A stretch of DNA of 64,000 nucleotides from Fragilaria radians (taxonomy: Eukaryota; Bacillariophyta; Fragilariophyceae; Fragilariales; Fragilariaceae), in contig CAAAJI010000023.1 in assembly GCA_900642245.1 (NCBI GenBank), positions 185,949 through 249,948 on the forward strand, given 5' to 3'. The notes under the pieces were generated by a model, which did no database searches, had not been told where the DNA came from, and saw nothing but the letters and a program-made list of their open reading frames with translations. Of the stretch, positions 18,479-29,616 are shown one piece after another (position 1 is the first letter of the stretch; each line of letters opens with the position of its first letter). Both the position numbers and the translations under genes were made by a program.

Positions 18479-20480
18479 TTTTTTACTTTTTGAAACGTAA
18501 TTGTACCATTTCTATTGCTACGAATCACTCGTTGTACAGTACACTATGGAAGAAGCAGTACACGAAGCAAAAAAATCCACAGGAAAAAATCATCCTTATT
18601 CATTCATCATCATCCTGCTTTGTATATCGTTTTAGAAGTCATCCTGAAAATGCGTGCAGTTGATTTTTGACTAGAAAAATAAGAGTATGTTGAAATCACT
18701 TCATCTAGCCTTCTATTTCTTAACATCTGAAACAACTTTCATGACAACTTCTGAATGGAAAATGAATGACTGCTTTGGCTACCTGTCTAGTATTTTTGAA
18801 GCATATGACAAATGACATCATGAGGACTAAATGCGATTCATGGTGACAACTTTTCATAGTCTATTTCCTGAGTAAGACATTTTAAAATGAAATTTAGAGC
18901 TGTTGAGATATATAGCATCAGAATTATTTGAGAGAACGCCATCAGCGTGGACCATAGGAAATGCAGGACTTCCTTTTCACTCGTAAGATGTAGCTTCAGA
19001 CAGGTCATGAAAGAATTGATGAAGTAATGTTGGCTTGACGCTTCCGTAATAACTTAGAATCGGAATCAGATTCTGACTATGAATTTCGATTTGAAGTTAC
19101 TTGTTTCTGGAAAAGAAATGTCAAATAAACTCATCAGTACTTGATCTGAAAATACTGAGAGATTTCATGATGTTTCGCCCTGAGCAACATTGTATCTCTT
19201 TAGAGATTCAGTTACCTTTGTGTTGGTGATTAGTGCCTAAATGAACCGTACATCCTGAAATATATTTAGGGGTACTGTAATCAACTCAATTTTCAGACGT
19301 TTAGAGCCTTTCTGAATCCTAAAATTCTAACAATCAGATGATAGGGAATGAATGGCTGTTTCATTGAACATCCCTTCATGAATTTCCAGTAATAAGCCAT
19401 CTAGAAGATTAACTGCTGAATTTAATTACACGTTTGTACTCATTGACTAATGAGTGAATTGGATATCCCAACAGTGTTTCAGAACACAGGTATCTGCAAC
19501 ACCATCGAATAAACAAGTATGAAAGGTATCTGGCAAGAAAAGAAGATGCATGCATTTGTTTTTGGATGATATGACATGCACTGTACTCACATGAACAGCT
19601 TAGCATACGGAAGACCAATTACCAACTTCGAAATCGTGTTCATCTAGATTCTCCTTAGAGCCTTTTGTTGCCTTCATCAAGGAAGTCATCAACTAAAACA
19701 TTCCCTATCATTTTCTTGATCACGATTTACTTCTGCGATACTGTCCGGATCAGATACTTTTCTTATTTTATTATTTGATGACTTTCAATCAATATCCTTA
19801 TCTGAGAGTCTCATCAAATCTCAGGATATACTTGTGTTGACTTGCCTACCATTGCTGTCTTTATACGTGTTAAGTCATTTAATTCATCATCTGATTCACA
19901 AAGTATGAGCATTCAATCCATCAATTGGGGACATGGCTTTCTATACAAAGACACAATCCTAAGGGTCTGGCAAGCTGCCTTTCATTGTTAACCTGATCAT
20001 TGCGCATTGCATGAGACCGAAGAAATTTGCATGGCCCATCACTCCAAGCACCTTGCAATGAAAGAATTTCGCAATCATGAATCTATTTTGTTAGACCACC
20101 CTTCTACTGTTAATGTAAAACGATGCAAATCACATTTTCGAGCGTCTTAAAGGGGACATTTTTGTTGCCATTGTTCTAGATTCACAATACTAGACGCCTA
20201 ACACTCCAAAAGAATTAATGTTTCTGCCTATATCTCAGTTAGAGCAGCCATCTGCTCCATATTGTATAGCCAAGTGGAAGCAAGAGCAAATGCAATCTTC
20301 TTACGCTTAGTTTTCTATAAGCATGTTGCGTCCAATAAAGATCGAATATGCCCTAAGAAAGGCGTCAAGTAAAGTATGAAATTTTGTTGACATGCGATGC
20401 TGTGTATTCTTTGTCAATATGGCATTCAATATCTGCGTTTGCTCTACGGTGAGATATAGAAAGTAGACACAGATAAAATA
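18479..20480. other. Gene desert
   Basis: About 2 kb of AT-rich sequence with stop codons in all frames. The longest minus ORF (19618-19409, 69 codons) shows no motif. No recognisable transposon protein was found. Confidence 0.55.
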
Positions 20481-20485
20481 TAAAC

Positions 20486-20910
20486 TATTTTATTATTTGT
20501 TCTGTTATTCTTGTCTAATCTTGAAACTTCCCTCAAGAAATGTTCTCAAGAGATCTTTGTGATTAAACTTTAAGATCTGCAATCTTGTTCTAGGCTTCCT
20601 CCCAACGGCTTAGATAAGTTGTTTCAACCTTGTCTATAAGGACAAGCTTGTTATCCATAAGGATAAGTTAGTCTATACCTTCAACTCTTCATAATTAAAG
20701 AGTTGTCTTCTAATTTGGATCTTTATTTAGATCATTTTTATAACTGTCTTACTTTAGATCCGGTCCTGGATTGTATTACTCTCCATGTATAAGCAATAGT
20801 TATGCCTCACTAAGTTTATCATAGTAGACTTGTGGTCAATACAGAATAGGATAGTTTACTTGTAACTATCCATAGGTAGATGAGTAAATATAAGGATATG
20901 TTAATCCTAC
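20486..20910. repeat. Cluster of perfect short hairpins
   Basis: At least six perfect inverted repeats follow one another: AGATCTT/AAGATCT (from about 20550); CTTGTC/GACAAG and TTATCC/GGATAA (20630-20670); CAACTCTT/AAGAGTTG (20682-20705, 8-bp stem, 8-nt loop); GGATAGTT/AACTATCC (20849-20871, 8-bp stem, 7-nt loop); and AGGAT/ATCCT (near 20890-20910). There is no ORF. It could be a decayed LTR or MITE, or a structured non-coding RNA. Nothing decides between them. Confidence 0.5.
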
Positions 20911-21556
20911 TACTATTTACCATGCACTAACGGTACAGGCCGTATGCTTACACTGGTACATACACACATCTCTTTAGCTTAACATATTATTATTAAACTG
21001 CTATTGCTTACAGCCTATTGTGTTAGGGATTTCCTTCTTGATCCTAAGCTTAGTCTCTCCTCTGTATATTGAAACTAAATTGTTGCTCACCATCATAAAA
21101 TCTGATGATGATTGGTCTATTGAAACGACCCGAAGGGTAGTCTCTCCCAATAACCAAAAGACTGATCTTGAGTTTACGATGACACAGAAGTGTATTATAA
21201 ACATTTCAAGTCAAATGAGAAATTCATCGATAACCAAGGAGATAGGCGAGGAAAAAATACTGACATTCATTGTATGAGGGTGGAATAGATCCAAATACCA
21301 GGGATCATATTAATATTACTTGCAATGTTAAGCATGGTTCAGAAGTCATTACACATGATTTTTATTGACAATCAAATAATTATATTCAAAATGTGAGTAA
21401 AGACAAAGGTATATATATGCTTTTTCAATTATGGACGCAATCACACTTGGCTTAAAGAAAAATTGGGAAAAGTGAGTATTTGTACAAAGAATCTGTGAAC
21501 GAACTTTGCAGTACTAGGGGTTAGTGTAAACTTTAATTTATGACACTGCCACAAAA

Positions 21557-21566
21557 ATGGCGCCAT
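21557..21566. promoter_or_regulatory. GGCGCC-centred palindrome before SMC3
   Basis: ATGGCGCCAT is a 10-base perfect palindrome 12 bases before the SMC3 start. The GGCGCC core resembles E2F-type elements used by S-phase genes, but one site in one promoter is weak evidence. Confidence 0.25.
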
Positions 21567-21578
21567 AATCTTTGAAAT

Positions 21579-24500
21579 ATGCATATCAAGCAAATTACCA
21601 TATCTAACTTTCGTTCTTTCAAGCAACAGCCTGAAATTCAGCCATTCTCTCCAGGTACTAATAGCTTAGTTGGAAGGAATGGAAGCGGAAAATCCAATCT
21701 TTTTGATGCTGTTCAATTTGTATTGCTAGCTCCTCGATTTTATTCTCTCCGCACGGTAAGCGAAATAGGAATTAACCATGATTGCTAGTGTCTACATTTT
21801 TGCTATAGTTGGATGAACTCTCTGTAAGAGTTTTAATACTGATTGCATCATTGTCATGTGCTCTGTCGTGCTCTAATTGTTTACACTTTCAGGAAGAACG
21901 GCAGGCTTTGCTTCACGAAGGTTCAGGAAGTACAGCTGTGAGTGCGTTTGTAGAGATTGTTTTTGACAATTCGGATAATCGATTCTCTCTCGAGAACTCT
22001 GATGAAGTAGTGTTAAGAAGGACAATCGGTCACAAAAAGGACGAATTCTTTCTCCAGCGAAAGCGTGCGACTAAAAATGAAATCATGAGCTTGCTAGAAG
22101 GTGCAGGCTTTTCAAAGTCTAACCCTTACTACATAGTACAACAAGGAAAAGTGAATGCCCTATGTACTATGAATGATAACGACCGTCTTCGTCTATTGAA
22201 GGAAGTCGCAGGAACTACAGTTTACGACGAGAAGAAAACAGAATCACTAGCAAAAATGGAAGAGAACAAAACTTCCATCGAAAAAATCGATGAGATTCTT
22301 GAATCAATCGAAGCAAGACTTGATGAACTTCGAGGCGAGAAAGAAGAGCTCACTCAATATCAGAAACTCGATCGTGAACGTCGTGCGATGGAATATACAT
22401 TATATGATATGGAATTAAAGAAAGCACGTAATACTCTTGACACAATAGAATCTGATCGCAGTGCTGGTGCCGAAGCCCTGAGCGAGCTCCATGATAAGTC
22501 TCGCAGAACGCATGACTCAATCAGGTCGATCGAGACTCAGATGAAAACAAAGTCGAATGCATTGCGTCGATGTAGAATGCAAATGAAAGATCTCGAGGTT
22601 GATCAAACTAAAGCTATCTCATTGCGTACAAGGCTTGAGTTAGAATGTGCAGAGTTACGAGAGAATGTGAAGGCGGTTGCTGACACGCAGAAATTGAACG
22701 AAAAGGAGCTAATGAAGCTATCAATTGAAATCTCACAAGCCGAAGAGAAATTAGATAAAGAAATTCAGCCTAAGTATGATTCTGAAATTGCAATTCTTGA
22801 TAGGTTGACGAATGATAGGGATGAAGCTCAGAAGAAAGTTGATTCATTATTCGCTAAACAAGGCAGAGGACGGAAGTTTTCCACGCAAAAGGATCGTGAT
22901 GCTTATCTTGAATCGTACATCCAAGAGCTCCAAACGGAAAAGGAAGAAAAAGAAATAGCAATTCGAAATAATCAAGACTCTCTTTCTAGCCTTCATCGTT
23001 CAATTGTTTCCGAAGAGCTTGAGCTAAAACAAAAGAACGAAGAGTTAGACAAGCAGACAAATATTCTACAATCTTTGAACAAATCAATCGAAGAGAAAAA
23101 GCGCGAGAGGTTGGAGCTTCATGACAATCGTAAAGAGCAATGGAGAAAGTGTGAGGAGCTTCGAGAACGTGTGAAAGAATTCCAGGAAGCTTTTCATCAT
23201 TGCAAGTTTAATCTTCGAAAAGTCATGCCACGGGCGACTTCAATGGGTCTTGAAGCGCTCCCGAACATAGTTCGCCAAGAACGACTGAGAGTAGGGGAAC
23301 AGTACTTCGGCTCGGTTATGGAAAACTTTGATTTAGTAGATCCCAAATTTCAAACAGCGATCGAGGTTGCTGCTCAAAATACTCTTTTTCACGTTATTGT
23401 AGACACTGATGCAACTGCGGCGCGACTTATGAAACGTCTGGAGAAAGATCGATTAGGTCGTGTCACATTTCTTCCTTTGAATCGCCTACAAGTGGACAAG
23501 GTTGACTATCCAAGTAGTCCTGATGTGCGTCCTATGATTACAAGCTGCATAAAATATGATGCGAAACTCGATCGTGCTATGAAGCACGTCTTTGGGAAAA
23601 AGCTTCTTGCCAGGAACGTGGACGTGGCAGCATCCTGGAGTTCACGGTGTAAAATGGACGCGATTACACTCGATGGTGATGCATGCACTCGAAAAGGTGC
23701 ACTTTCGGGAGGATTCGTTGACGTCAATAAAAGTCGTCTTCGTGCTCATTTCCAGCAGCTGGCAGCTGGAGAAGCACTTTCAAAAGCTGAGTCCGAATAC
23801 CGAGATGTAAAGCAAAAGGCTGAGGCCATAGACCAAACAGCAACGAATCTGATGAGCGAGTTACAACGATTAGAAGCAAAGAATGCTGATTTGAACCATA
23901 TTATTACTGAAACTGACGGTGAAGTCGAAGTGCTTCAAAATCGAATCGAGCAACAAAAAAAGCAAATGGCACATATTGAAAAGACATTAATTCCTCCAGT
24001 TGAGCGTCAATTGGCAAGCGTTGCATCACATATTAAGCGCCTCGAAGATGAAATACAAACAGAATTGAATGCTGGTCTATCAGAGCAAGAGCGGCAAATG
24101 CTTTCGAATTTCAAAGTTGTACAGGCAGAGTTAACTAGTCAAATTGAATCCCAAAATGACATCGTTTCGCAGCTCTCTGTCGAACGTCAGCGTTTACAAA
24201 GCCTGCTTGCAGATAACCTTCTCAAAAGACGCCATGAGCTTCTAGAGGGAGCATCTAATGTGGAAGAGAATATAGATCGAAGAAGAAGCCGAGGTAATGC
24301 TTCATCATCCGCTATTTTAGAGCAACAAAATGAAGATCTAGAGTTACGCACTCGAGAGCTCGACGATGCGGTCAGAGTCTTCGACGAAATCGAAACCAAG
24401 ATCGCAGAAGTAAGCTTAGCAGAGGCAACTCTGAAGAGTGAATTAATTGATGCTAAGAATGAATTCGAAAATCTAAAGTTACAAGACATGAACAATTCAC

Positions 24501-25655
24501 AAGCTCTGGAACAGGCTCAACAGCAGGCAGACAAACTTTTAAATAAGGTACGTGTTTGTAATCCAACTCAATTAAAAAATCTGCAACACTTATTCTAAAC
24601 CGTAATTGTTTTGTTTCTCCTGTTTGAAGCGGTCGATGACTGTATCGAAACGTGAGATGTACATGAGGAAGATTCAAGAACTTGGATCCCTCCCACCACC
24701 CTCAGAACTTTCAATATTCAGCTCGCTAACCATTTCAGCCCTCATGCGCGACCTTGATAAGGTCAACAAAAAGCTCAAGAAATATTCACACGTCAACAAG
24801 AAAGCATATGATCAGTACGTAAATTTCAGTGAGCAACGTGAAGCATTGATGCGAAGAAAAGATGAGCTGGACGAAGGCGCGGACAAAGTCAAAGAATTAA
24901 TTGAATCTCTGGACAGACAAAAAGACGAAGCTATCAATCGCACTTTCCGCGGCGTAAGTGTACATTTTAAGGAAGTATTCAAAGAACTCGTTCCAAATGG
25001 ATCTGGTCAACTTATTATGAAAACCGCTATAGATGACGGAGGTGAAACTGATGATGAAATAGACTCAGATTTTTCTCAAGATGAGGGTGGAAAGAATCCT
25101 GTTCATGCTGATCCGAGTAATCCTGATGTCAGCCAATACAAAGGGATAGGTATCAAAGTCAAGTTTTCAAGTGTCGGAGAGAATTACATGATGTCTCAGC
25201 TTTCTGGAGGACAAAAAGCCTTGGTAGCCATGGCTCTGATTTTTGCCATTCAACGATGTGACCCTGCTCCATTTTATCTTTTTGATGAGCTAGATCAGGC
25301 TTTAGATTCCACGTATCGAAAGGCAGTTGCTACTTTGGTGGAACGACAAGCAAATAGTGCCAACAATCCAACTCAATTTATAGTGAGCACTTTTCGACCT
25401 GAGCTAGTCGCGATTGCGAACAGATGCTATGGCATCAGTCACCAGAACAAGATCAGTAGTATCCATCACCTGAGCAAGAAAGATGCATTACACTTTGTTG
25501 CCAATTTAATGAAGGATGAAGAAGCTCTTGATGAAGCAACCAGTGTTGATCCCTCTCGTTCATCACGTGGATCTATGCTGGGGAAAAGGAAAAAAAGTAT
25601 TAAGACTTCCACTAATGAAGAATCAGACAGAGGAGATAGCGAAGAAGAAGGATAG
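21579..25655 (+). CDS. SMC3: Cohesin subunit SMC3
   Basis: Three exons (21579-21755, 21893-24547, 24630-25655) join in phase 0 across introns of 137 and 82 nt, giving 1285 aa. SMC3 pairs with SMC1 and a kleisin to form the cohesin ring that holds sister chromatids. The N-terminal ATPase half starts MHIKQITISNFRSF and has Walker A GRNGSGKSN near residue 36. Lys107-Lys108 (GHKKDEFF) match the lysine pair acetylated by Eco1/ESCO. The next blocks are SNPYYIVQQGKVN and LLKEVAGTTVYDEKK, then a coiled coil, a hinge around residues 525-680 with glycine-rich GALSGGF, and a second coiled coil. The C-terminal half has LLNKR at the exon join, KKYSHVNKKAYDQYVNFSEQ, ABC signature LSGGQK and Walker B FYLFDELDQAL, then FIVSTFRPEL. 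Basic and acidic residues extend the C-terminus beyond the usual end, which explains most of the extra length. Confidence 0.97.
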
Positions 25656-25752
25656 GAAGTATGACTTTAGTGAACTAGAAAAGTAGTCAAAAATCATCAC
25701 TAATTTATTGGGTTATATAACAGGGAAACAGTCAAATTTTTTTTTTGTGTGA

Positions 25753-26976
25753 CTAAAATACGAAACAAGAGCAGTCGTAACCCTCTGCATACAGGTTTCG
25801 ATAATAGTCACATGTATTGGCCAGGTCAGGATCCGGTTCAACATACTCGATGAATACATAAAATGCGGTTGGCAATCCAGTGAAGAGCAAAACGATTCCT
25901 AGTAATCTCCACAGCGTCCTGGATAGTCGATTTCGAATTGGTCTTCCAAAGGTTATGATTCCAACGGTAAATCCAGTAGCCAAGCCTCCCATGTGTCCCG
26001 ACCAATCTATGTAGGTGAAGAAACTAAGAGCCATAACTGCCACAATTGAGCATATTACCGAGCCCAATTGTTCGACTCGAATCGTATCATCTTCTGACTT
26101 TGAAAAGTCAAAGCAAACCTGAGTAAAAACTTGAGCCAACTTGGCACCAAAGAGTCCCATAATGGCGGCGGATGAGCCAACTCCAACCGTATCGGGATTA
26201 GCCGAACAACAGATTATTTGCGAGCCGATTGTAGATATGAAATATATCCAAAAATATTGAGTCGATCCCCATTCTCGTTCAAAAAAAGCACAGGTTTCAA
26301 GCTGCACTGCTGCATTTACAAGTAGTTGCAAAACTCCTACGTTGAGGAAGGCGGGCGTGATGACGCGCCACCATTGACCTTGTTTGAGTAGGGTCGGATT
26401 CTTACCTCCCCATTCAGAGAGAGCATCTGGATAACTTCCAACAAAAGGATTAACATCAAGAGGTGCCACCCCGCAAAGGGAGAGTTGAAGGGCCATAATA
26501 AGGAGCTGAGTAGATGATATAATTATCGACAGGTACGCAAATGTTTGTTTCGTTTTGTGATAATCCCCGTCTTCTAGCATTTGATACAAGTCACTTATTT
26601 GTTGCGCTCGATTTCTTGCTTCACCCTCTGATGACATAGACATGGCCATTTCGTGGTCAGTGGTATTGTATGAATTAGAGGTATTAAACTCTGCTGCTGA
26701 TTGTGACAGCTGTGATTGCGACAATGTTGAATCATCATCCAAAGCTTTCTGCACCATTTCCGGTGTACGATACTTATCATCTTCAAGGGAGGCTCCATAG
26801 GAGGCTCGATGATCGATTTGAATATCCTGTGAGGAATCGTATCCTCTTTCATATTGATTTCTAGTGTTGCGCCCGTGACGAGAATCCGAGTATTCACTTT
26901 TTGTTGCCGTCCTTTTCGATGGTGGAGCATAAGTTTCAGGATCAGAAAGGTTGCCATGTAAGTCGTCCGTGGTCAT
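25753..26976 (-). CDS. Rhomboid-family intramembrane serine protease
   Basis: Intronless, 407 aa. The first 140 residues are polar, Ser/Gln/Asp-rich and probably disordered in the cytosol. About seven hydrophobic segments follow. TM1 is at about 145-170. The L1 loop carries the family WR motif (GQWWRVITPAFLN, near 200-212). TM4 holds the catalytic serine in G-x-S-A (GVGSSAAIMGLFGA; Ser269), and TM6 the catalytic histidine (DWSGHMGGLATGF; His328). Both members of the Ser-His dyad are present, so the enzyme is probably active; the usual glycine after the serine is alanine. A C-terminal seventh helix and a Cys-rich lumenal tail (CDYYRNLYAEGYDCSCF) follow, which fits secretase-type rhomboids of the secretory pathway. 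It converges on SMC3 with only 97 bases between the stops. Confidence 0.9.
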   Translation of the reverse strand: MTTDDLHGNLSDPETYAPPSKRTATKSEYSDSRHGRNTRNQYERGYDSSQDIQIDHRASYGASLEDDKYRTPEMVQKALDDDSTLSQSQLSQSAAEFNTSNSYNTTDHEMAMSMSSEGEARNRAQQISDLYQMLEDGDYHKTKQTFAYLSIIISSTQLLIMALQLSLCGVAPLDVNPFVGSYPDALSEWGGKNPTLLKQGQWWRVITPAFLNVGVLQLLVNAAVQLETCAFFEREWGSTQYFWIYFISTIGSQIICCSANPDTVGVGSSAAIMGLFGAKLAQVFTQVCFDFSKSEDDTIRVEQLGSVICSIVAVMALSFFTYIDWSGHMGGLATGFTVGIITFGRPIRNRLSRTLWRLLGIVLLFTGLPTAFYVFIEYVEPDPDLANTCDYYRNLYAEGYDCSCFVF

Positions 26977-27475
26977 CTCAGAAATTAGTGGCTGATGTAA
27001 CGGTAAAGCAAGGGATCAAGCCAATTCTTTAATGTTGACGAGGATTAGTCGATGGAAAGATCCAAATTAGTTTAGACCTAAGTACTCGATAAGTGTGACA
27101 AAACTTAATTACCTTACTAGTAGAACTTGGTGATGTTGTCAGTTGACCTTTTTAAATCGTTTCTCGTATGAAAGAGATAAGTTTTCAAAATGCAATTGGC
27201 GATACGTTTTGTTCCAGAAGATAACGTCCCAGTTTTTACTTGTAGTCCAAAGACTAAAAAGTCCTACCGTAATACTAACAGGGATACAATTTTGTTGGTA
27301 GTATTGCTACCCTAGTACTCAAATTTTTGGAGTCGTCTAAGAGAAACTGCGGGAGATTCGGGAGTATCTGGGCTGCATTGAAGAGCAATATAGTCCGTGT
27401 CGGCAACTTCTGGATTCTCCACAAGCCCTAGCACTTGAAGCAGCGTCGTCATCACCTTACTTTTATAAAGATATA
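26977..27475. promoter_or_regulatory. Divergent promoter region, rhomboid / casein kinase 1
   Basis: About 500 bases between two divergent start codons with no ORF. TTTTATAAAG at about 27461-27470, just before the kinase ATG, resembles a TATA element but is too close to the start to be a normal one. No other site was recognised. Confidence 0.35.
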
Positions 27476-28820
27476 ATGGAGCTCCGTGTTGGAAAAAAAT
27501 ACCGTCTTGGACGCAAAATTGGCTCAGGGTCTTTCGGAGATATTTACCTTGGGACCAATATGACTACAGGTGAAGAAGTCGCAATCAAATTAGAATCTGT
27601 AAAAACGAAGCATCCGCAGTTACTCTATGAATCGAAAATCTATCGAATTCTCCATGGTGGATGTAAGTTTGATTATTCCTCATTGATTAATTCTCCGTGT
27701 AATATATGTTTTCTAACTCGAAGTTTCTTCATTCCATACAGTGGGCATCCCCAACGTGAGATGGTACGGTATTGAAGGCGACTACAATGTAATGGTTCTT
27801 GATCTCTTAGGTCCATCTTTAGAAGATCTATTCAATTATTGCGGGAGGCGATTCCAATTGAAAACAGTATTAATGTTAGCCGATCAGCTCTTGGGACGAT
27901 TGGAGTACGTGCACACGAAATCATTTATCCATCGTGATGTTAAGCCAGATAACTTTTTAATCGGACTTGGAAAGCGTCAGTCTGTCATTCACATTATCGA
28001 CTTTGGTCTCGCTAAGAAGTATCGAGATCCTAGATCCCATCAACACATTCCTTACCGTGAAAATAAAAACCTCACAGGGACTGCCAGATACGCTTCGATC
28101 AATACGCATATTGGAATCGAACAATCAAGACGTGATGATTTAGAATCATTGGGATACGTCCTCATGTACTTCATCCGAGGATCACTTCCCTGGCAAGGAC
28201 TAAAGGCAAATACCAAGAAGCAAAAGTATGAACGAATTATGGATCGAAAAATGTCCACCAGTACCGAGCAGCTTTGTAAAACCTATGCCACAGAGTTCCG
28301 CTCTTATTTCGAATATTGTCGCTCACTTAGATTTGAGGACCGTCCTGATTATGCATACCTTAAAAGGCTCTTCAAGGAACTCTTCTATCGAAAAGGTTTT
28401 CAATATGACAATATGTTTGATTGGACGGTATTGAACTTACAACAAGAGCGTTCTCGAACTGTGCCTCCTGAACGTCCTATAGGAAATGGCGATGCAGCCA
28501 GAGCTATAGAGAATTCAGTTCCTGTCGATGGCACGCCACAAGATGACGATCCAAATTCACCACAAGAGCGTTCGAAGAGCACTCCTCCTTATCGCCCAGC
28601 TGGAGATACTGCACGTCTTGCGTATCCAACTGGTTCAGGTCAGGGAGATTACGATCACACAAAGGAAGGGATGTCTGCTGACCCGCGTGCTCGCATCAAT
28701 GCACCTGAGGCTGATGCCACTCGCAGGGTGGGAGATTTCCAAGGTACTGGAGCTGCGTCGGCATCGCAACGAAGTGGCTCTGCAGGAGGCTATGGTGCTG
28801 CACGAGCCGGAGGCACATAA
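27476..28820 (+). CDS. Casein kinase 1 (delta/epsilon/alpha type)
   Basis: Two exons (27476-27662, 27742-28820) with a 79-nt intron; the split codon gives Leu in GGLGIPNVRWYG. The product is 421 aa. The kinase domain (residues about 8-285) starts with VGKKYRLGRKIGSGSFGDIYLG. The ATP lysine is in VAIKLESV, the catalytic loop is HRDVKPDNFL and the DFG loop is IDFGLAKKYRD. CK1-specific blocks are complete: GPSLEDLFNYCGRRF, HIPYRENKNLTGTARYASINTH and GIEQSRRDDLESLGYVLMYF. CK1 phosphorylates primed or acidic sites in many pathways. The tail of about 120 residues is Gly/Ala/Ser-rich and contains an imperfect internal duplication (QERSRTVPPERP ... and QERSKSTPPYRP ...), then SGSAGGYGAARAGGT. Tail sequence in this family often controls location or autoinhibition; here it has no match I recognise. 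Confidence 0.96.
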
Positions 28821-29274
28821 AGCGATCACTGTGCTGCTTCGAATCTGTCTCAGAATGAATATTAAGAAGAGGTTTATGAAATGCTACTTTTAGCTCACAT
28901 CCAATTCATTTCAATGTTTTGGAGAAAAGTAATCTGAAGGATGTTTTGTGGTCATAGGTTTTAAATTCTAATACTCCGTTATTTATTAATGATTATATCC
29001 GAAGTATTGCCAAAATTGAGGAACGTTGCCATTCAAACATATCTGGGTTCTCCAACTTTTTTTAGGTAACTTGTGAAGTGATGATCGCAATGTGAGACGA
29101 CTTTGACACAAAGTCCAAGACTGCCATGGGACAACAAGCAGTTAGACAACTTTTCTAATTGGCCTGGTGCTAATCACTCCAGTAAAAAGACACTGCTTGC
29201 ATAAGTGTCATCTTGTTTTCTAATGAACTGTGCCATCAATTAGGCCTGCAGAATTATCCAAATGTGGTATTGGT
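28821..29274. other. Spacer before the Ty3/Gypsy relic
   Basis: No ORF longer than a few tens of codons. It ends at the left LTR. Confidence 0.5.
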
Positions 29275-29616
29275 GATAGAAGTGTAATTCAATTAATCAA
29301 TTATATTACTTTTAGTTGCAGAGGGTGACTGATGAAATCCTGCCTCTGCTTCAATTATGATCAAATCTTGAGTGCCCTTTTGTACTTCAAACTAATTTCT
29401 ATTTTTGGTAGTCAGCTGTAACCGTCCTGTTGGTTTAATTAACTAACCTTTGATTAATCTAAGGTTTAGTTAGTGTGTTGAATAATTATTGATGTACCTT
29501 TTTTCAACAAACGGACTTAGTTAATTTGGTTTCCTTAAGTATTCTTAAGGTAAACTATTCAGAGGTTGTGGGTTCAAACGTCATTAATAATGCTTCCTTT
29601 TCTCCTTAGAAGTCCG
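29275..29616 (-). repeat. LTR (3' in element orientation)
   Basis: About 342 bases matching 32804-33131. Shared blocks include GATAGAAGT, CTATTTTTGGTAGTCAG, AACCGTCCTG, CTAAGGTTTAGTT, CAGAGGTTGTGGGTTC and TTAGAAGTCCG. It retains a segment of about 33 bases (AAACGTCATT ... TTTCTCC) that the other copy has lost. Confidence 0.8.

Noticed and set aside
20380..21000. Solo copia-type LTR
   Set aside because: Hairpins and AT-rich composition suggest it, but I found no second copy, no primer-binding site and no target duplication.
29560..29590. GAGGTTGTGGGTTCAAAC resembling a tRNA T-arm / B box
   Set aside because: It lies inside the LTR, is repeated in the other LTR, and no acceptor stem or anticodon arm fits around it.
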